Origin: an uncultured Clostridia bacterium
GTDB taxonomy: Bacteria; Bacillota; Clostridia; TANB77; CAG-508
NCBI GenBank assembly: GCA_944392945.1
Contig: CALXYJ010000002.1
Location: forward strand, 93,784 to 157,783
DNA length: 64,000 bases
Reading direction: 5' to 3'
Positions 38,013 to 47,871 of this stretch are shown in pieces. The notes under the pieces are model-generated. The model did not search any database, was not told where the DNA came from, and saw only the letters and a program-made list of their open reading frames with translations. Each line of letters starts with the position of its first letter. Position 1 is the stretch's first letter. A program made the position numbers and the translations under genes.

Positions 38013-38110
38013 AAATAATATTCATTTATCATAAAATATATAACTCTAGATAAAATTAAAAATCTCTAAAATAGTTAGCTTGTAATATTTTGATAGTAGT
38101 TTAATTGCAT

Positions 38111-38136
38111 GGGCACGACTGCATCTAGTCGTACCC
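38111..38136 (-). terminator. GC-rich hairpin downstream of secY
   Basis: GGGTACGACT and AGTCGTGCCC (one T-G pair) with a six-base loop, 17 bases after the secY stop. There is no following T run, so it may be an mRNA-processing or stability hairpin rather than a full stop. Confidence 0.5.
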
Positions 38137-38152
38137 TGATACAATAAAATTT

Positions 38153-39475
38153 TTATTCTAAGAATCCCTTGTAATGTCTCATTACTAATTGTGATTCTAA
38201 TTGTTGAACTGTTTCCAATGCAACACCCACTACAATAAGTATAGATGTTCCTCCAAATGCTACATTTAGATCTGTAAATCTCATAAACATTGGAAGTATT
38301 GCTATAAGTGCTAGGAATAAACCTCCAAATAATGTTAATTTGGTTAATACTGATGATAAATAATCAGTTGTTGGTTTACCTGCTCTAATTCCTGGAATAA
38401 ATCCACCATTTTTCTTAATATTTGCTGAAACCTCTGCTGGGTTAAATGTTGCATATATATAGAAGAATGTGAATCCTATTATTAATAGTAAATAAATTAT
38501 TGCATTTGCTATTGTATATCCAAGTGCTACATCTGAACTTGAAGTAGCTAATGAAAAATTATATATTACATTCCAAAATCCAGTATGTGATGCAATACTT
38601 GGATCAAATATTTGGATTATCATTGCTGGGAAAGTCATAAATGATGAAGCAAATATTATTGGCATAACTCCTGCCATTGCTATTTTTAATGGTATATATG
38701 TATTTTGTGCACCCATCATTTTTCTTCCAACAACTTTCTTAGCATATTGTACTGGTATTCTTCTTTCAGCTTGTTGTATAAATACAACTGCTGTAACTAA
38801 AATTAATGCTCCTAAAACAATAGCTAAAGCAATTAATAAACCTGTTGTACTAAATCCTGATTCTGGCATAATTAATGACCAAAGTGATGTTACTGCACTT
38901 GGTAATCTTGAAACTATACCAATAAAGATAATCATTGAAACTCCATTTCCAATTCCTTTATTAGTAATTTGGTCTCCAATCCACATAAGTAATGCTGTAC
39001 CAGCCATAAGACCTGTTACAACTAATACTCCATTTAATATTCCAGAATCTAAGAATATTCCTTGAGATTGATATGATAAATATAATCCAATTCCTTCAAT
39101 TAATGCTAATATAATTGAAAGTGCTTTTGTATATTTATCCATTTTTTGTCTTCCAACTTCTCCACCTTCTTTTGCTAATCTCTCCAATGAAGGTACGATC
39201 ATTGTTAATAATTGTATAACAATTGAAGCTGTAATATATGGTGTTACTGACATTGCGAATATTGAAAATCTTGAAAATGCTCCTCCAGAGATTGTATCTA
39301 TTAATCCTGTAAAAGTATTTTCAGCTGATTGCATAGCATTTTGTACTTGTACCAAGTCTACACCTGGGACAGATATAAAACATCCTATTCTAAATACTAT
39401 AATCAATACTAAAGTATATAATAATCTTTTTCTTACTTCAGGTGTCTTTAATGCATTTTTTATAGTTTTAAACAA
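38153..39475 (-). CDS. secY: Protein translocase subunit SecY
   Basis: SecY forms the protein-conducting channel of the membrane. The 440-residue protein shows ten membrane segments, the plug region GGAFSRFSIFAMSVTPYITAS and the cytoplasmic loop motif GGFIPGIRAGKPTTDYL. It starts directly at the rplO stop (no spacing) and is followed by adk, the usual spc-cluster order. secE and secG are not in the window. Confidence 0.98.
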   Translation of the reverse strand: MFKTIKNALKTPEVRKRLLYTLVLIIVFRIGCFISVPGVDLVQVQNAMQSAENTFTGLIDTISGGAFSRFSIFAMSVTPYITASIVIQLLTMIVPSLERLAKEGGEVGRQKMDKYTKALSIILALIEGIGLYLSYQSQGIFLDSGILNGVLVVTGLMAGTALLMWIGDQITNKGIGNGVSMIIFIGIVSRLPSAVTSLWSLIMPESGFSTTGLLIALAIVLGALILVTAVVFIQQAERRIPVQYAKKVVGRKMMGAQNTYIPLKIAMAGVMPIIFASSFMTFPAMIIQIFDPSIASHTGFWNVIYNFSLATSSSDVALGYTIANAIIYLLLIIGFTFFYIYATFNPAEVSANIKKNGGFIPGIRAGKPTTDYLSSVLTKLTLFGGLFLALIAILPMFMRFTDLNVAFGGTSILIVVGVALETVQQLESQLVMRHYKGFLE

Positions 39476-39910
39476 CTAAATCACCTCAATCTTTCCTCCT
39501 GCTGCTTCTATTTTTTCAGCAGCTGCTTTTGTGAATCTCTTAGCTTTAACAGTTAATTTTTTATCTAGTTTTCCTGTTGCTAATACTACTATTCCATCAT
39601 TTATTTTTCCTATAATTCCTTCTGCTAACAAGCTCTCTGCTGTAACTTCTGTTGCATTACTCTTATTTAACATTGTTAAAGTTACTTCTGTATAATTCTT
39701 AGCATGAATATTATTAAATCCTCTTTTTGGAAGTCTTCTGTATAAAGGTGTTTGTCCTCCTTCAAAACCTCTTCTTACACCTCCACCAGATCTTGCTTTT
39801 TGTCCTTTATGTCCTTTTCCTGATGTTTTACCAAGACCTGAACCAACTCCACGACCTAATCTTTTTCTTTTTATTCTTACGTCTGCTGGGCTTAATTCTC
39901 CTAATTGCAT
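39476..39910 (-). CDS. rplO: 50S ribosomal protein L15
   Basis: L15 is a late-assembling 50S protein. The 144-residue protein has the glycine/arginine-rich N-terminal extension ([20 protein letters not shown]) and a globular C-terminal domain ([20 protein letters not shown]). It follows rpsE after only 37 bases, leaving no space for rpmD, which usually lies between them. Its stop abuts the secY start. Confidence 0.97.
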   Translation of the reverse strand: MQLGELSPADVRIKRKRLGRGVGSGLGKTSGKGHKGQKARSGGGVRRGFEGGQTPLYRRLPKRGFNNIHAKNYTEVTLTMLNKSNATEVTAESLLAEGIIGKINDGIVVLATGKLDKKLTVKAKRFTKAAAEKIEAAGGKIEVI

Positions 39911-39947
39911 TTCTAAAATTGCACCTCCTTAAAATTTGATAGCTTTA

Positions 39948-40439
39948 TTATAATATATCAGAAACTTTTTTTCCTCTTTTTTTAGCAATTTGTTCTGCTG
40001 TTCTCATATTTTCTAAACCATTCATTGTTGCATATACAACGTTTCTTGGATTATTTGTACCAAGAACTTTAGTTTTTATATCTTTATATCCAGCTAATTC
40101 TAATACTGCTCTTGCACTTCCACCTGCGATAACTCCAGAACCTTCTACTGCTGGTTTTAACATTACTCTTGCACTTCCGAATTTTCCAATAAATTCGTGA
40201 GGGATTGTTGTTCCAACAACTGGTACTTCTATTAAATTCTTTCTAGCATCATCAATTGCTTTCTTTATTGCATCAGGTACTTCTGCTGCCTTTCCATTTC
40301 CAACACCAACGTGTCCGTTTTCGTCGCCAACAACTACTAAAGCACTAAATCTAAAAGTTCTACCACCTTTTACAACCTTAGCAACTCTATTTATCGCAAC
40401 AACTTTCTCTTTTAATTCAACTGCATTATCCTCTTGCAT
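39948..40439 (-). CDS. rpsE: 30S ribosomal protein S5
   Basis: S5 contributes to decoding accuracy at the mRNA entry channel. The 163-residue protein has the double-stranded RNA-binding-like N-terminal domain ([19 protein letters not shown]) and the [20 protein letters not shown] tract. AGGAGG lies ten bases upstream of the ATG. Next to it rplR is 60 bases upstream and rplO 37 bases downstream. Confidence 0.98.
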   Translation of the reverse strand: MQEDNAVELKEKVVAINRVAKVVKGGRTFRFSALVVVGDENGHVGVGNGKAAEVPDAIKKAIDDARKNLIEVPVVGTTIPHEFIGKFGSARVMLKPAVEGSGVIAGGSARAVLELAGYKDIKTKVLGTNNPRNVVYATMNGLENMRTAEQIAKKRGKKVSDIL

Positions 40440-40499
40440 CGGTTTCTTTCCTCCTTTTCTTTTTGATATATATGTTTCTATAAATTTCTTGTTTTATTA

Positions 40500-40859
40500 T
40501 TAAAAGTTTAATCCACCATTTCTTGCAGCTTCTGCTAATTCTTTTACAACACCATGATAGATATATCCACCTCTATCAAAAACAACATCTTTAATATTTT
40601 TTTCTAATGCTCTTTTTGCTATTAATGCTCCAACTTCTTTAGCAGCTTCTTTATTTGCATGTTTAGTTTTTACTTCTTTATCTAATGTAGAAGCAGAAAC
40701 TAATGTGTTACCTGCAACATCGTCAATTACTTGTACATATAAATTTGTATTACTTCTATATACGCAAAGTCTTGGACGTTCTGCTGTTCCACTGATTTTT
40801 CTACGAACACGAGCATGTCTTCTTTCTCTTTCCATCTTTCTGTTTACTTTTGAAATCAC
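40500..40859 (-). CDS. rplR: 50S ribosomal protein L18
   Basis: L18 carries 5S rRNA to the central protuberance. The 119-residue protein has the basic N-terminus [20 protein letters not shown] and the C-terminal [20 protein letters not shown]. The start codon is GTG with AAGGAG upstream. It lies between rplF and rpsE. Confidence 0.97.
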   Translation of the reverse strand: MISKVNRKMERERRHARVRRKISGTAERPRLCVYRSNTNLYVQVIDDVAGNTLVSASTLDKEVKTKHANKEAAKEVGALIAKRALEKNIKDVVFDRGGYIYHGVVKELAEAARNGGLNF

Positions 40860-40912
40860 TTTTCTCTCTCCTTTCTATGAAATTAGAATTTAAAGCAAAG
40901 TTAATTTAAATT

Positions 40913-41452
40913 TTATTTCTTACCAGCTTTACCTTCCTTACGTCTAATAACTTCATAATCATATTTAATACCTTTACCACCGTAAACTTCTGGCTCTCTT
41001 TTAGATCTAATAACGGCTGCTGTTTGACCAACTAATTCTTTATCAATTCCTTTAACAATAATTGTATTTGCATCTGGAACATCAAAAGTAATACCTTCTG
41101 GAGCTTCAAATATTACAGGATGTGAATAACCTAAACTTAAATTTAAATTATTTCCTTGTTTTTGAACTCTATATCCTACACCATTAATTTGTAGTGTTCT
41201 TGTGAATTCATGTTTTACTCCTTCGATCATATTCTTTATTAAAGTTCTTGTTAAACCATGTAAACCTTTGTTAAAGTTTTCATCATCTGGTCTTGTAACT
41301 TTAACTGTATTATCTTCTATTGTAACTGTAATATTTTTATGTATTTCTCTTTCTAATGTTCCTTTTGGCCCTGTTACAGTTAAATGCTTACCGTCTAATT
41401 TTACTTCAACACCTTCTGGTATTGTGATAGGTGCATTTCCTATTCTTGACAT
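40913..41452 (-). CDS. rplF: 50S ribosomal protein L6
   Basis: L6 lies near the factor-binding site of the 50S subunit. The 179-residue protein opens MSRIGNAPITIPEGV and ends with the RREPEVYGGKGIKYDYEVIRRKEGKAGKK tail, of which the PEVYGGKGI tract is the rRNA-binding signature. GGAGGG precedes the ATG directly after a small hairpin in the 99-base gap from rpsH. Confidence 0.97.
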   Translation of the reverse strand: MSRIGNAPITIPEGVEVKLDGKHLTVTGPKGTLEREIHKNITVTIEDNTVKVTRPDDENFNKGLHGLTRTLIKNMIEGVKHEFTRTLQINGVGYRVQKQGNNLNLSLGYSHPVIFEAPEGITFDVPDANTIIVKGIDKELVGQTAAVIRSKREPEVYGGKGIKYDYEVIRRKEGKAGKK

Positions 41453-41467
41453 TTCATTTTCCCTCCT

Positions 41468-41511
41468 TCTTATCTTCTAATAAGATTACAATGCTCATCC
41501 TTTGCATTGTA
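41468..41511 (-). other. Two hairpins in the rpsH-rplF gap
   Basis: TACAATGC/GCATTGTA with a nine-base loop (41487-41511) followed by TCTTAT/ATAAGA with a six-base loop (41468-41485), the second lying directly before the rplF ribosome site. No T run. Confidence 0.6.
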
Positions 41512-41551
41512 TACTGAATTGTAATAGGCAAAACCTTAACAATTTCAGTAA

Positions 41552-41950
41552 TTACCAAATATATGCTAAAACTTCTCCTCCAAGATTTTCTTTTCTTGCT
41601 TCTCTATCTGTTTTAATTCCTTTTGATGTAGAAATTAAAGCTATTCCTAAACCATTTAATACTTTTGGTAATTTTTCAGCAGAAGCATATACTCTTAATC
41701 CTGGTTTACTTATTCTTTTTATTCCAGCTATTACTTTAGCTCCATTTTCATCATATTTTAATGCTATTCTTAATATTCCTTGATTTTCATTTTCTATCTC
41801 TTCAACAGATTTTATATATCCTTCATTATATAATATATCTGCTATTGACTTTTTCATTTTTGATGCAGGAACATCAACTGTTTTATGCTTTGCAGCACTT
41901 GCATTTCTTATTCTTGTTAACATATCTGCTATTGGATCTGTAGTATTCAC
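41552..41950 (-). CDS. rpsH: 30S ribosomal protein S8
   Basis: S8 is a primary 16S rRNA binder. The 132-residue protein opens [13 protein letters not shown] and ends [26 protein letters not shown], both family signatures. In E. coli S8 represses the spc operon; whether that happens here is unknown. It follows rpsN by 27 bases. Confidence 0.98.
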   Translation of the reverse strand: MNTTDPIADMLTRIRNASAAKHKTVDVPASKMKKSIADILYNEGYIKSVEEIENENQGILRIALKYDENGAKVIAGIKRISKPGLRVYASAEKLPKVLNGLGIALISTSKGIKTDREARKENLGGEVLAYIW

Positions 41951-41977
41951 TTGTGTTTCCCTCCTTTTTATATACTT

Positions 41978-42163
41978 TTACCAACTTGCTTTTTTTACAC
42001 CTGGGATTTCTCCTTTATGTGCTAAATTTCTAAAGCAAACACGGCAAATTCCATATTTTCTAATATATCCATGTGGTCTTCCACATATTTTACATCTATT
42101 ATATTCTCTAGTAGCATATTTTTGTGGTCTTTGTTGTTTTACTTTTAAAGATTTTTTAGCCAT
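41978..42163 (-). CDS. rpsN: 30S ribosomal protein S14, type Z
   Basis: S14 joins the 30S head late in assembly. The 61-residue short form has a four-cysteine zinc site (C24, C27, C40, C43) around the [11 protein letters not shown] loop, the zinc-dependent version. Placement between rplE and rpsH is standard for Firmicutes. Confidence 0.98.
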   Translation of the reverse strand: MAKKSLKVKQQRPQKYATREYNRCKICGRPHGYIRKYGICRVCFRNLAHKGEIPGVKKASW

Positions 42164-42183
42164 ATTAATCTCCTTTCTCTGGA

Positions 42184-42723
42184 CTAATTTTTGAATGGCA
42201 TTCCTAGAAGTTTTAATAATTCTTTTCCTTCCTCGTCTGTTTTTGCTGTTGTAACAAAAATAATATCCATTCCTCTTAATTTGTCTACTTTATCATATTC
42301 TATTTCTGGGAATATTAATTGTTCTTTAACACCCATTGAGAAATTTCCTCTTCCATCAAAAGAATTTGCAGAAATTCCTCTGAAATCTCTTATTCTTGGC
42401 ATAGCAACATTAAATAATTTATATGCAAAATCATACATTTTTCCTCTTCTTAATGTTACTTTACATCCAACATTAACTCCCTCTCTTAACTTAAAAGCAG
42501 CTATTGATTTTCTTGCTTTTGTTACTATAGGTTTTTGTCCTGTAATAATAGCTAAATCATTCATAGCATTATCTAATGATTTTGGATTATCTTTTATATC
42601 TCCAAGACCAATATTTATAACTATTTTATCTAATTTTGGAACTTCCATTATTGATTTGTAATTAAATTTTTTCATCATTGCTGGAACTATTTCTTTTTCA
42701 TATTGTTCTCTTAATTTTTCCAT
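42184..42723 (-). CDS. rplE: 50S ribosomal protein L5
   Basis: L5 binds 5S rRNA and contacts P-site tRNA. The 179-residue protein contains [15 protein letters not shown], the [22 protein letters not shown] region and the C-terminal [18 protein letters not shown]. It follows rplX by 27 bases. Confidence 0.98.
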   Translation of the reverse strand: MEKLREQYEKEIVPAMMKKFNYKSIMEVPKLDKIVINIGLGDIKDNPKSLDNAMNDLAIITGQKPIVTKARKSIAAFKLREGVNVGCKVTLRRGKMYDFAYKLFNVAMPRIRDFRGISANSFDGRGNFSMGVKEQLIFPEIEYDKVDKLRGMDIIFVTTAKTDEEGKELLKLLGMPFKN

Positions 42724-42750
42724 TAGAATACAACTCCTCCTTTCTTAACC

Positions 42751-43059
42751 CTATTTTATTTCTGCATTACATTTTTTACATATACGAACTTTTTTATCTC
42801 CGTCTACTTTATATGCTATTCTTGTTGTTTTTCCACATTTTGGACAAACTATACCAACTTTGCTACTATGTATTGGATATTCTGATGGTATAATTCCTCC
42901 TTCTTCACCTTGTTTTCTAGGTTTTGTATGTTTCTTTCTAATGTTTACTCCTTTAACAACTATTTTTTGTGTTTTAGGAATTATTTCTAATACTTCTCCA
43001 GTTTTACCTTTATCATTTCCAGATAAAACTTTAACTGTATCACCTTTTTTTATTCTCAT
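42751..43059 (-). CDS. rplX: 50S ribosomal protein L24 with C-terminal zinc-ribbon cysteines
   Basis: L24 is an assembly initiator near the exit tunnel. The 102-residue protein has the KOW motif (KKGDTVKVLSGNDKGKTGEV) and a C-terminal tail with two CXXC pairs (C72, C75, C94, C97), a likely zinc ribbon found in some clostridial L24 proteins but absent from the Bacillus form. A 153-base gap without a gene separates it from rplN, holding an all-AT palindrome at 43181-43202. Confidence 0.96.
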   Translation of the reverse strand: MRIKKGDTVKVLSGNDKGKTGEVLEIIPKTQKIVVKGVNIRKKHTKPRKQGEEGGIIPSEYPIHSSKVGIVCPKCGKTTRIAYKVDGDKKVRICKKCNAEIK

Positions 43060-43212
43060 TATAGGATTCTCCTCCTTTTCTACATATTTGCTTTTATCTC
43101 ATTATGCTTATTTTATTAATTCATTTTCCGTTAAAATATAAAACCATCTTATGATTTCTATATCTTTAATCTGTAATAGCAAAAAATATTAAAATATTTT
43201 TTGTTTAACAAC

Positions 43213-43581
43213 TTAAAGAACTTCTGGTGCTAATGATAAAATTTTCATATAATTTTTATCTCTTAATTCTCTTGCAACAGGCCCAAATATACGTGTTCCT
43301 CTTGGGTTTCCATCTTCTTTTATTAATACTGCTGCATTCTCATCAAATCTTACATATGATCCATCTGCTCTTTTTGTAGGTTTCTTAGTTCTTACTACTA
43401 CTGCTTTAACAACATCACCTTTTTTTACTTGACCTCCAGGTATTGCTGTTTTTACAGAAGCAACTATAATATCACCTATGTTAGCATATTTTCTATATGA
43501 ACCACCTAAACATCTAATACACATAATTTCTCTTGCACCAGTGTTGTCAGCAACTTTTAATATAGTTTGTTGTTGTACCAT
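43213..43581 (-). CDS. rplN: 50S ribosomal protein L14
   Basis: L14 forms intersubunit contacts. The 122-residue protein contains [20 protein letters not shown] and the C-terminal [28 protein letters not shown] precedes its ATG. It follows rpsQ by 33 bases; its downstream gap to rplX is unusually long. Confidence 0.98.
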   Translation of the reverse strand: MVQQQTILKVADNTGAREIMCIRCLGGSYRKYANIGDIIVASVKTAIPGGQVKKGDVVKAVVVRTKKPTKRADGSYVRFDENAAVLIKEDGNPRGTRIFGPVARELRDKNYMKILSLAPEVL

Positions 43582-43614
43582 GTTAATTAGTACCTCCTTT
43601 TCTTCTATTATAAG

Positions 43615-43878
43615 TTATTTTATAACTGCTTTTTCCATAACTTCAACTAATCTCCATCTTTTATCTTTAGAAAGAGGTCTAGTTTCCATTACTCTTACTT
43701 TATCTCCAATTTGGCATTCGTTCTTTTCATCATGTGCTTTTAATTTATAAGTCTTCTTAACGAATTTTCCATATTTTTTATGTTTTTCACTAGTTTCAAC
43801 TGCAACAACGATTGTTTTATCCATTTTATTAGATATAACTGTTCCAACTAAAACTTTACGAAGATTTCTTTCTTCCAT
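43615..43878 (-). CDS. rpsQ: 30S ribosomal protein S17
   Basis: S17 is an OB-fold primary binder of 16S rRNA. The 87-residue protein contains [18 protein letters not shown] and the [10 protein letters not shown] opening, ending with [14 protein letters not shown]. It follows rpmC by 15 bases. Nothing unusual. Confidence 0.98.
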   Translation of the reverse strand: MEERNLRKVLVGTVISNKMDKTIVVAVETSEKHKKYGKFVKKTYKLKAHDEKNECQIGDKVRVMETRPLSKDKRWRLVEVMEKAVIK

Positions 43879-43893
43879 TAGAACTTCTCCTTT

Positions 43894-44100
43894 CTAAGCA
43901 TTTTTACTTTCAGCAATTTTTCTTTCTGTTAAAACTGTGTTAATTCTTGCTATGTCTTTTCTTACTTCTTTTATTCTCATTGGATTATCTAATCCATGTG
44001 TAGCTAAACTAAATCTTAACTTGAATAATTCTGTTTTTAATTCAGATAATTCTTTTTCTAGTTCTGGTGAAGACATTTCTTTTATTTTATTAATCTTCAT
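43894..44100 (-). CDS. rpmC: 50S ribosomal protein L29
   Basis: L29 is a two-helix protein at the exit tunnel. The ATG at 44100 gives 68 residues opening [24 protein letters not shown] lies nine bases upstream. An upstream in-frame start seven codons earlier is less likely. The first 11 bases overlap the end of rplP. Confidence 0.97.
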   Translation of the reverse strand: MKINKIKEMSSPELEKELSELKTELFKLRFSLATHGLDNPMRIKEVRKDIARINTVLTERKIAESKNA

Positions 44101-44533
44101 TGCTATCACCCACCTTATCATCAGATTCTTTTGCCACGAATTTACATTTTACTGATAATTTATTCATAGCTAGTCTTAAAGCCTCTCTTGCTGTTGCTTC
44201 AGAAACACCAGCTATTTCAAACATAACTCTTCCTGGCTTTACTGGAGCTACATAATATTCTACAGCACCTTTACCTTTACCACCACGAGTTCCTGCTGGT
44301 TTACTTGTTATAGGTTTGTCTGGGAATATTTTTATCCAAACTTTTCCACCTCTTTTAATATAACGTGTCATAGCAATACGTGCTGCCTCTATTTGATTTC
44401 CTGTAATTAATCCTGCTTCTAATGCTTGAATTCCGTATTCTCCATTTGTTACTTGTGTTCCTCTTGTTGCCTTTCCTCTATTTCTACCTTTTTGTTGTTT
44501 TCTGTATTTTGTTCTTTTTGGCATTAATGGCAT
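44090..44533 (-). CDS. rplP: 50S ribosomal protein L16
   Basis: L16 helps position A-site tRNA. The 147-residue protein opens [20 protein letters not shown] and carries the [28 protein letters not shown] tract. Its acidic tail ([10 protein letters not shown]) is about ten residues longer than common homologues and overlaps the rpmC start. Its ATG overlaps the rpsC stop in a TAATG arrangement, so the two are translationally coupled. Confidence 0.97.
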   Translation of the reverse strand: MPLMPKRTKYRKQQKGRNRGKATRGTQVTNGEYGIQALEAGLITGNQIEAARIAMTRYIKRGGKVWIKIFPDKPITSKPAGTRGGKGKGAVEYYVAPVKPGRVMFEIAGVSEATAREALRLAMNKLSVKCKFVAKESDDKVGDSNED

Positions 44534-45192
44534 TATTCTTCTCCTCCTTCCACATTTTTCTTAGTTGGAAGAACTTCTCCTTTATATATCCAAACTTTTA
44601 CACCAACTTTTCCATATGTTGTATCTGCTTCTGCAAAGCCATAATCAATGTCAGCTCTTAATGTTTGAAGTGGTATAGTACCTTCTTTATAGAATTCTGT
44701 TCTAGCCATATCTGCTCCACCTAATCTTCCAGAGCAAGCTGTTTTAATTCCTAGAGCTCCTGCTCTCATTGTTTTTTGCATACATTGTTTCATAGCTCTT
44801 CTGAATGAAATTCTTCTTTCTAATTGTCCTGCAATATTTTCTGCAACTAATTGTGCATCCATATCTATATTTTTTACTTCAACTATATTTAAGTTTACAG
44901 TTTTTCCTATCATTTTTTGTAATTCATCTTTTAAAGTTTCAACTAAGTTTCCACCTTTACCTATAACTAAACCTGGCTTAGCTGTGAAAACACTTACTTT
45001 AACAACTTTAGCTGTTCTTTCTATTTCAATTTTAGAAATTCCACTTGCATATAATTTTTTCTTTAATAATTTACGAATATTGTAATCTTCTACTAGGTAA
45101 TCACCAAAGTTTTTAGAATCTGCATACCATTTAGAATCCCAGTTTTTGATTACTCCAACTCTTACACCATGTGGATTTACCTTTTGTCCCAT
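44533..45192 (-). CDS. rpsC: 30S ribosomal protein S3
   Basis: S3 lies at the mRNA entry site and has helicase activity with S4/S5. The 219-residue protein opens [13 protein letters not shown], has the KH domain with [12 protein letters not shown], and the C-terminal GAKGIKT-like [16 protein letters not shown]. The start at 45192 has AGGAGG ten bases upstream; a longer frame by ten codons is unlikely. Stop overlaps the rplP start. Confidence 0.98.
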   Translation of the reverse strand: MGQKVNPHGVRVGVIKNWDSKWYADSKNFGDYLVEDYNIRKLLKKKLYASGISKIEIERTAKVVKVSVFTAKPGLVIGKGGNLVETLKDELQKMIGKTVNLNIVEVKNIDMDAQLVAENIAGQLERRISFRRAMKQCMQKTMRAGALGIKTACSGRLGGADMARTEFYKEGTIPLQTLRADIDYGFAEADTTYGKVGVKVWIYKGEVLPTKKNVEGGEE

Positions 45193-45211
45193 TTCTAAAA
45201 TTCCTCCTCTC

Positions 45212-45571
45212 CTATTCTTCACATTCTCTTAATACTATTGTTATATGTGTTGTTCTTTTTCTAATTCTTACTGCTGAACCTTTTGCAGCTGGTCTAATTC
45301 TTTTTAGAGTTGGACCTTGATTTGCATATATTTCAGATATATATAATTTTTCATGACTCATATCATGATTATTTTCTGCATTAGCAATTGCTGATTTTAA
45401 TAATTTTTCAAGTATTGGTGATGATGCTTTAGGTGTAAATTTCATTATAGCTAATGCTTCATCAACTTTTTTACCTCTTACTAAATCTGCAACTATTTTT
45501 ACTTTTCTAGCTGATATTCTAGCAAATTTTAATTGTGCTCTTGCTTCATTAATTGTTGCTTGCTCTTGCAT
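45212..45571 (-). CDS. rplV: 50S ribosomal protein L22
   Basis: L22 lines the exit tunnel with a long beta hairpin. The 119-residue protein contains [18 protein letters not shown] and the tunnel hairpin [22 protein letters not shown], close to the macrolide site. It has a seven-residue acidic N-terminal extension. It follows rpsS by 23 bases. Confidence 0.97.
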   Translation of the reverse strand: MQEQATINEARAQLKFARISARKVKIVADLVRGKKVDEALAIMKFTPKASSPILEKLLKSAIANAENNHDMSHEKLYISEIYANQGPTLKRIRPAAKGSAVRIRKRTTHITIVLRECEE

Positions 45572-45594
45572 TTCTTTCCCTCCTTGTTAATTAA

Positions 45595-45876
45595 TTATTT
45601 CTTAACTGTAGTTTTCTTATCTCCAGCATGACCTTTAAAAGTTCTTGTAGGTGCAAATTCTCCTAATTTATGACCTATCATTTCTTCTGTTAAATAAACT
45701 GGTACATGTTTTCTTCCGTCATGAACTGCTATTGTGTGTCCAACCATTTGAGGATATATTGTAGAAGCTCTTGACCATGTTTTTAATACTTCTTTTTTTC
45801 CTGTTTCATTCATTTCTTCTATTCTCTTTAGAAGTCTTTCTTGTACATAAGGTTTCTTTTTGCTTGATCTTGACAT
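45595..45876 (-). CDS. rpsS: 30S ribosomal protein S19
   Basis: S19 forms the tip of the 30S head with S13. The 93-residue protein opens [16 protein letters not shown] and carries [26 protein letters not shown] precedes its start. It follows rplB by 23 bases. Nothing unusual. Confidence 0.98.
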   Translation of the reverse strand: MSRSSKKKPYVQERLLKRIEEMNETGKKEVLKTWSRASTIYPQMVGHTIAVHDGRKHVPVYLTEEMIGHKLGEFAPTRTFKGHAGDKKTTVKK

Positions 45877-45899
45877 TTACTCATTTCCCTCCTTTAAGA

Positions 45900-46727
45900 T
45901 TATTTTCTTCTCTTAACTATGAATTTATTTGATAATTTCTTTTTATTTCTTGTCTTGTATCCAAGTGCTGGTTTACCCCAAGGTGTTAATGGTCCTGCGT
46001 GTCCTACAGGTGCTCTACCTTCACCACCACCATGTGGGTGATCTACTGGGTTCATAACAGATCCTCTAACTTCTGGTCTCCATCCCATATGTCTTTTTCT
46101 ACCAGCTTTACCAATTTTTATTGTATCATGTTCAGCATTTCCAACTGTTCCAATTGTAGCTCTACATCTTGTTAAGATTAATCTCATTTCTCCTGAAGGA
46201 AGTCTTACATGTGCATATTTACCTTCTTTTGCCATAAGTTGTGCTTCTTGTCCTGCACTTCTTACTAATTTTCCACCTTGTCCTGGATTTAATTCGATAT
46301 TATGAATCATTGTACCTACTGGTATAGATTCTATAGGCATACAGTTACCTGGTTTGATATCAGCTTTTGCTCCTGATATAACTTTATCTCCATCCTTTAA
46401 TCCTAAAGGTGCTAATATATATGCTTTTTCTCCATCTTCATATTGAATTAATGCAATATTTGCACTTCTATTTGGATCATATTCGATACCAATAACTGTT
46501 GCTTCCATATCATCTTTTAAACGTTTAAAATCAATTATTCTATATTTTTGTCTATTTCCACCACCTTGGTGTCTAACAGTAATTCTTCCATATGAGTTTC
46601 TTCCTGCTTTTTCTTTTTTCTTTGCTAATAAAGATTTTTCAGGTGTTTTCTTTGTTATTTCATCAAATGTAGAAACTGTCATGTTTCTTCTTGATGGTGT
46701 ATATGCTCTAAATCTTTTTATTCCCAT
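45900..46727 (-). CDS. rplB: 50S ribosomal protein L2
   Basis: L2 sits by the peptidyl transferase centre. The 275-residue protein opens with [17 protein letters not shown], and contains the near-invariant [15 protein letters not shown] with the histidine implicated in activity, ending in [13 protein letters not shown]. The 156-base gap upstream from rplW, unusually long for this operon, contains hairpins. Confidence 0.98.
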   Translation of the reverse strand: MGIKRFRAYTPSRRNMTVSTFDEITKKTPEKSLLAKKKEKAGRNSYGRITVRHQGGGNRQKYRIIDFKRLKDDMEATVIGIEYDPNRSANIALIQYEDGEKAYILAPLGLKDGDKVISGAKADIKPGNCMPIESIPVGTMIHNIELNPGQGGKLVRSAGQEAQLMAKEGKYAHVRLPSGEMRLILTRCRATIGTVGNAEHDTIKIGKAGRKRHMGWRPEVRGSVMNPVDHPHGGGEGRAPVGHAGPLTPWGKPALGYKTRNKKKLSNKFIVKRRK

Positions 46728-46766
46728 TTTAATTATCCTTTCTATTTTTTATTGTAGATTTTTTCC

Positions 46767-46811
46767 TGCTCTACTGCAGATATTCTTTATTATCCTGGTA
46801 TTTTCCAGATA
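46767..46811 (-). other. Hairpins in the rplW-rplB gap
   Basis: TATCTGG/CCAGGATA with an AAAATA loop (46791-46811) and CTGC/GCAG (46767-46779) lie in an untranslated 156-base gap. They are not followed by T runs. Candidate binding site for a ribosomal protein. Confidence 0.5.
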
Positions 46812-46883
46812 GTTTTTTGATTGTAATCTTGTTTTATTCAATTACAAAGTTTCTATAACTTACTTTTTAGCACAGCTAATTTT

Positions 46884-47231
46884 TTAAGCTCCCATAAATT
46901 CATCTATAGAATCTTTATATTTTTTAGATATCTTTGTTTGTTTTCCACCTTTTGATAAATATGTTTTTTGTTCTGGATTTGTGTCTATTGTAACAATAGC
47001 TTTTTTCCAATCAGATGTTTTTCCAACATATCTTCCCATTCTTTTTTCTTTTCCACTTACATTCATAGTATTAACTTTTAATACTTTTACTTCAAAAAGT
47101 TTTTCAACAGCATTTTTAATATCTGTCTTTGTAGCTTTTGGATTTACTTCAAAGGTATACTTTCCTTCATTTAGCCCATCATTACTTTTTTCTGTAATAA
47201 TTGGAGCAATTATTATTTCTTCTGGTCTCAT
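46884..47231 (-). CDS. rplW: 50S ribosomal protein L23
   Basis: L23 at the tunnel exit is the docking site of trigger factor and SRP. The 115-residue protein contains [11 protein letters not shown] and [24 protein letters not shown] segments, ending with a lysine-rich tail ([18 protein letters not shown]) longer than the usual 95-100 residues. Its ATG overlaps the rplD stop (TAATG), indicating coupling. Confidence 0.97.
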   Translation of the reverse strand: MRPEEIIIAPIITEKSNDGLNEGKYTFEVNPKATKTDIKNAVEKLFEVKVLKVNTMNVSGKEKRMGRYVGKTSDWKKAIVTIDTNPEQKTYLSKGGKQTKISKKYKDSIDEFMGA

Positions 47232-47854
47232 TATGCGTACACCTCCTCTAATTTCTTAACAGCATCTAGAGTTACAACTAGTTTATTATATTTTAATAAA
47301 TCATAAACATTTATTGTATTTACTAAAGTTGTTTTCACACCTTCTATATTTCTTGCTGATTTTTGTACGTTTTCATTCTTTTCTGGTAATAAGATTAAAG
47401 TTTTTCCTGTAACTTTTAAATTTTCTAAAGTTTTTACCATAGCTTTTGTTTTTATTTCTTTCATTTCAGCTTTATCTAAAACAATTAAATTGTTTTCTAA
47501 AACTTTTGAGCTTAATACTGAACGTATTGCTAATCTTCTTTCTTTCTTATTAACAGTATATTTGTAAGAACGTGGTTTTGGTCCTAATGCTATACCACCT
47601 TTTACCCATTGTGGTGCTCTAATAGAACCTTGTCTTGCTCTACCTGTTCCTTTTTGTCTCCATGGTTTTCTTCCACCACCAGATACTTCTGATCTTGTTT
47701 TAGTACTTTGTGTTCCTTGTCTTTGGTTAGCTAAGTAATTAACTAATACACTATGTACAATTGCTTCATTTGGTTCAATTCCAAATACGTTATCATTTAA
47801 TTCTACATCGCTAACTTTTTTACCTTCCATATTATAAACATCTATTTTAGGCAT
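47231..47854 (-). CDS. rplD: 50S ribosomal protein L4
   Basis: L4 reaches into the exit tunnel and in E. coli also represses its own S10 operon. The 207-residue protein contains the extended loop [20 protein letters not shown] and [14 protein letters not shown]. It follows rplC by 17 bases. The S10 leader here has an attenuator-like hairpin, so L4 is one candidate regulator, but Gram-positive S10 control is not established. Confidence 0.97.
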   Translation of the reverse strand: MPKIDVYNMEGKKVSDVELNDNVFGIEPNEAIVHSVLVNYLANQRQGTQSTKTRSEVSGGGRKPWRQKGTGRARQGSIRAPQWVKGGIALGPKPRSYKYTVNKKERRLAIRSVLSSKVLENNLIVLDKAEMKEIKTKAMVKTLENLKVTGKTLILLPEKNENVQKSARNIEGVKTTLVNTINVYDLLKYNKLVVTLDAVKKLEEVYA

Positions 47855-47871
47855 TGTACTTTCCTCCCTTC

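Noticed and set aside
43181..43202. All-A/T palindrome between rplX and rplN as a terminator
   Set aside because: No G/C pairs in the stem and lies inside the ribosomal array; expected by chance at this base composition.
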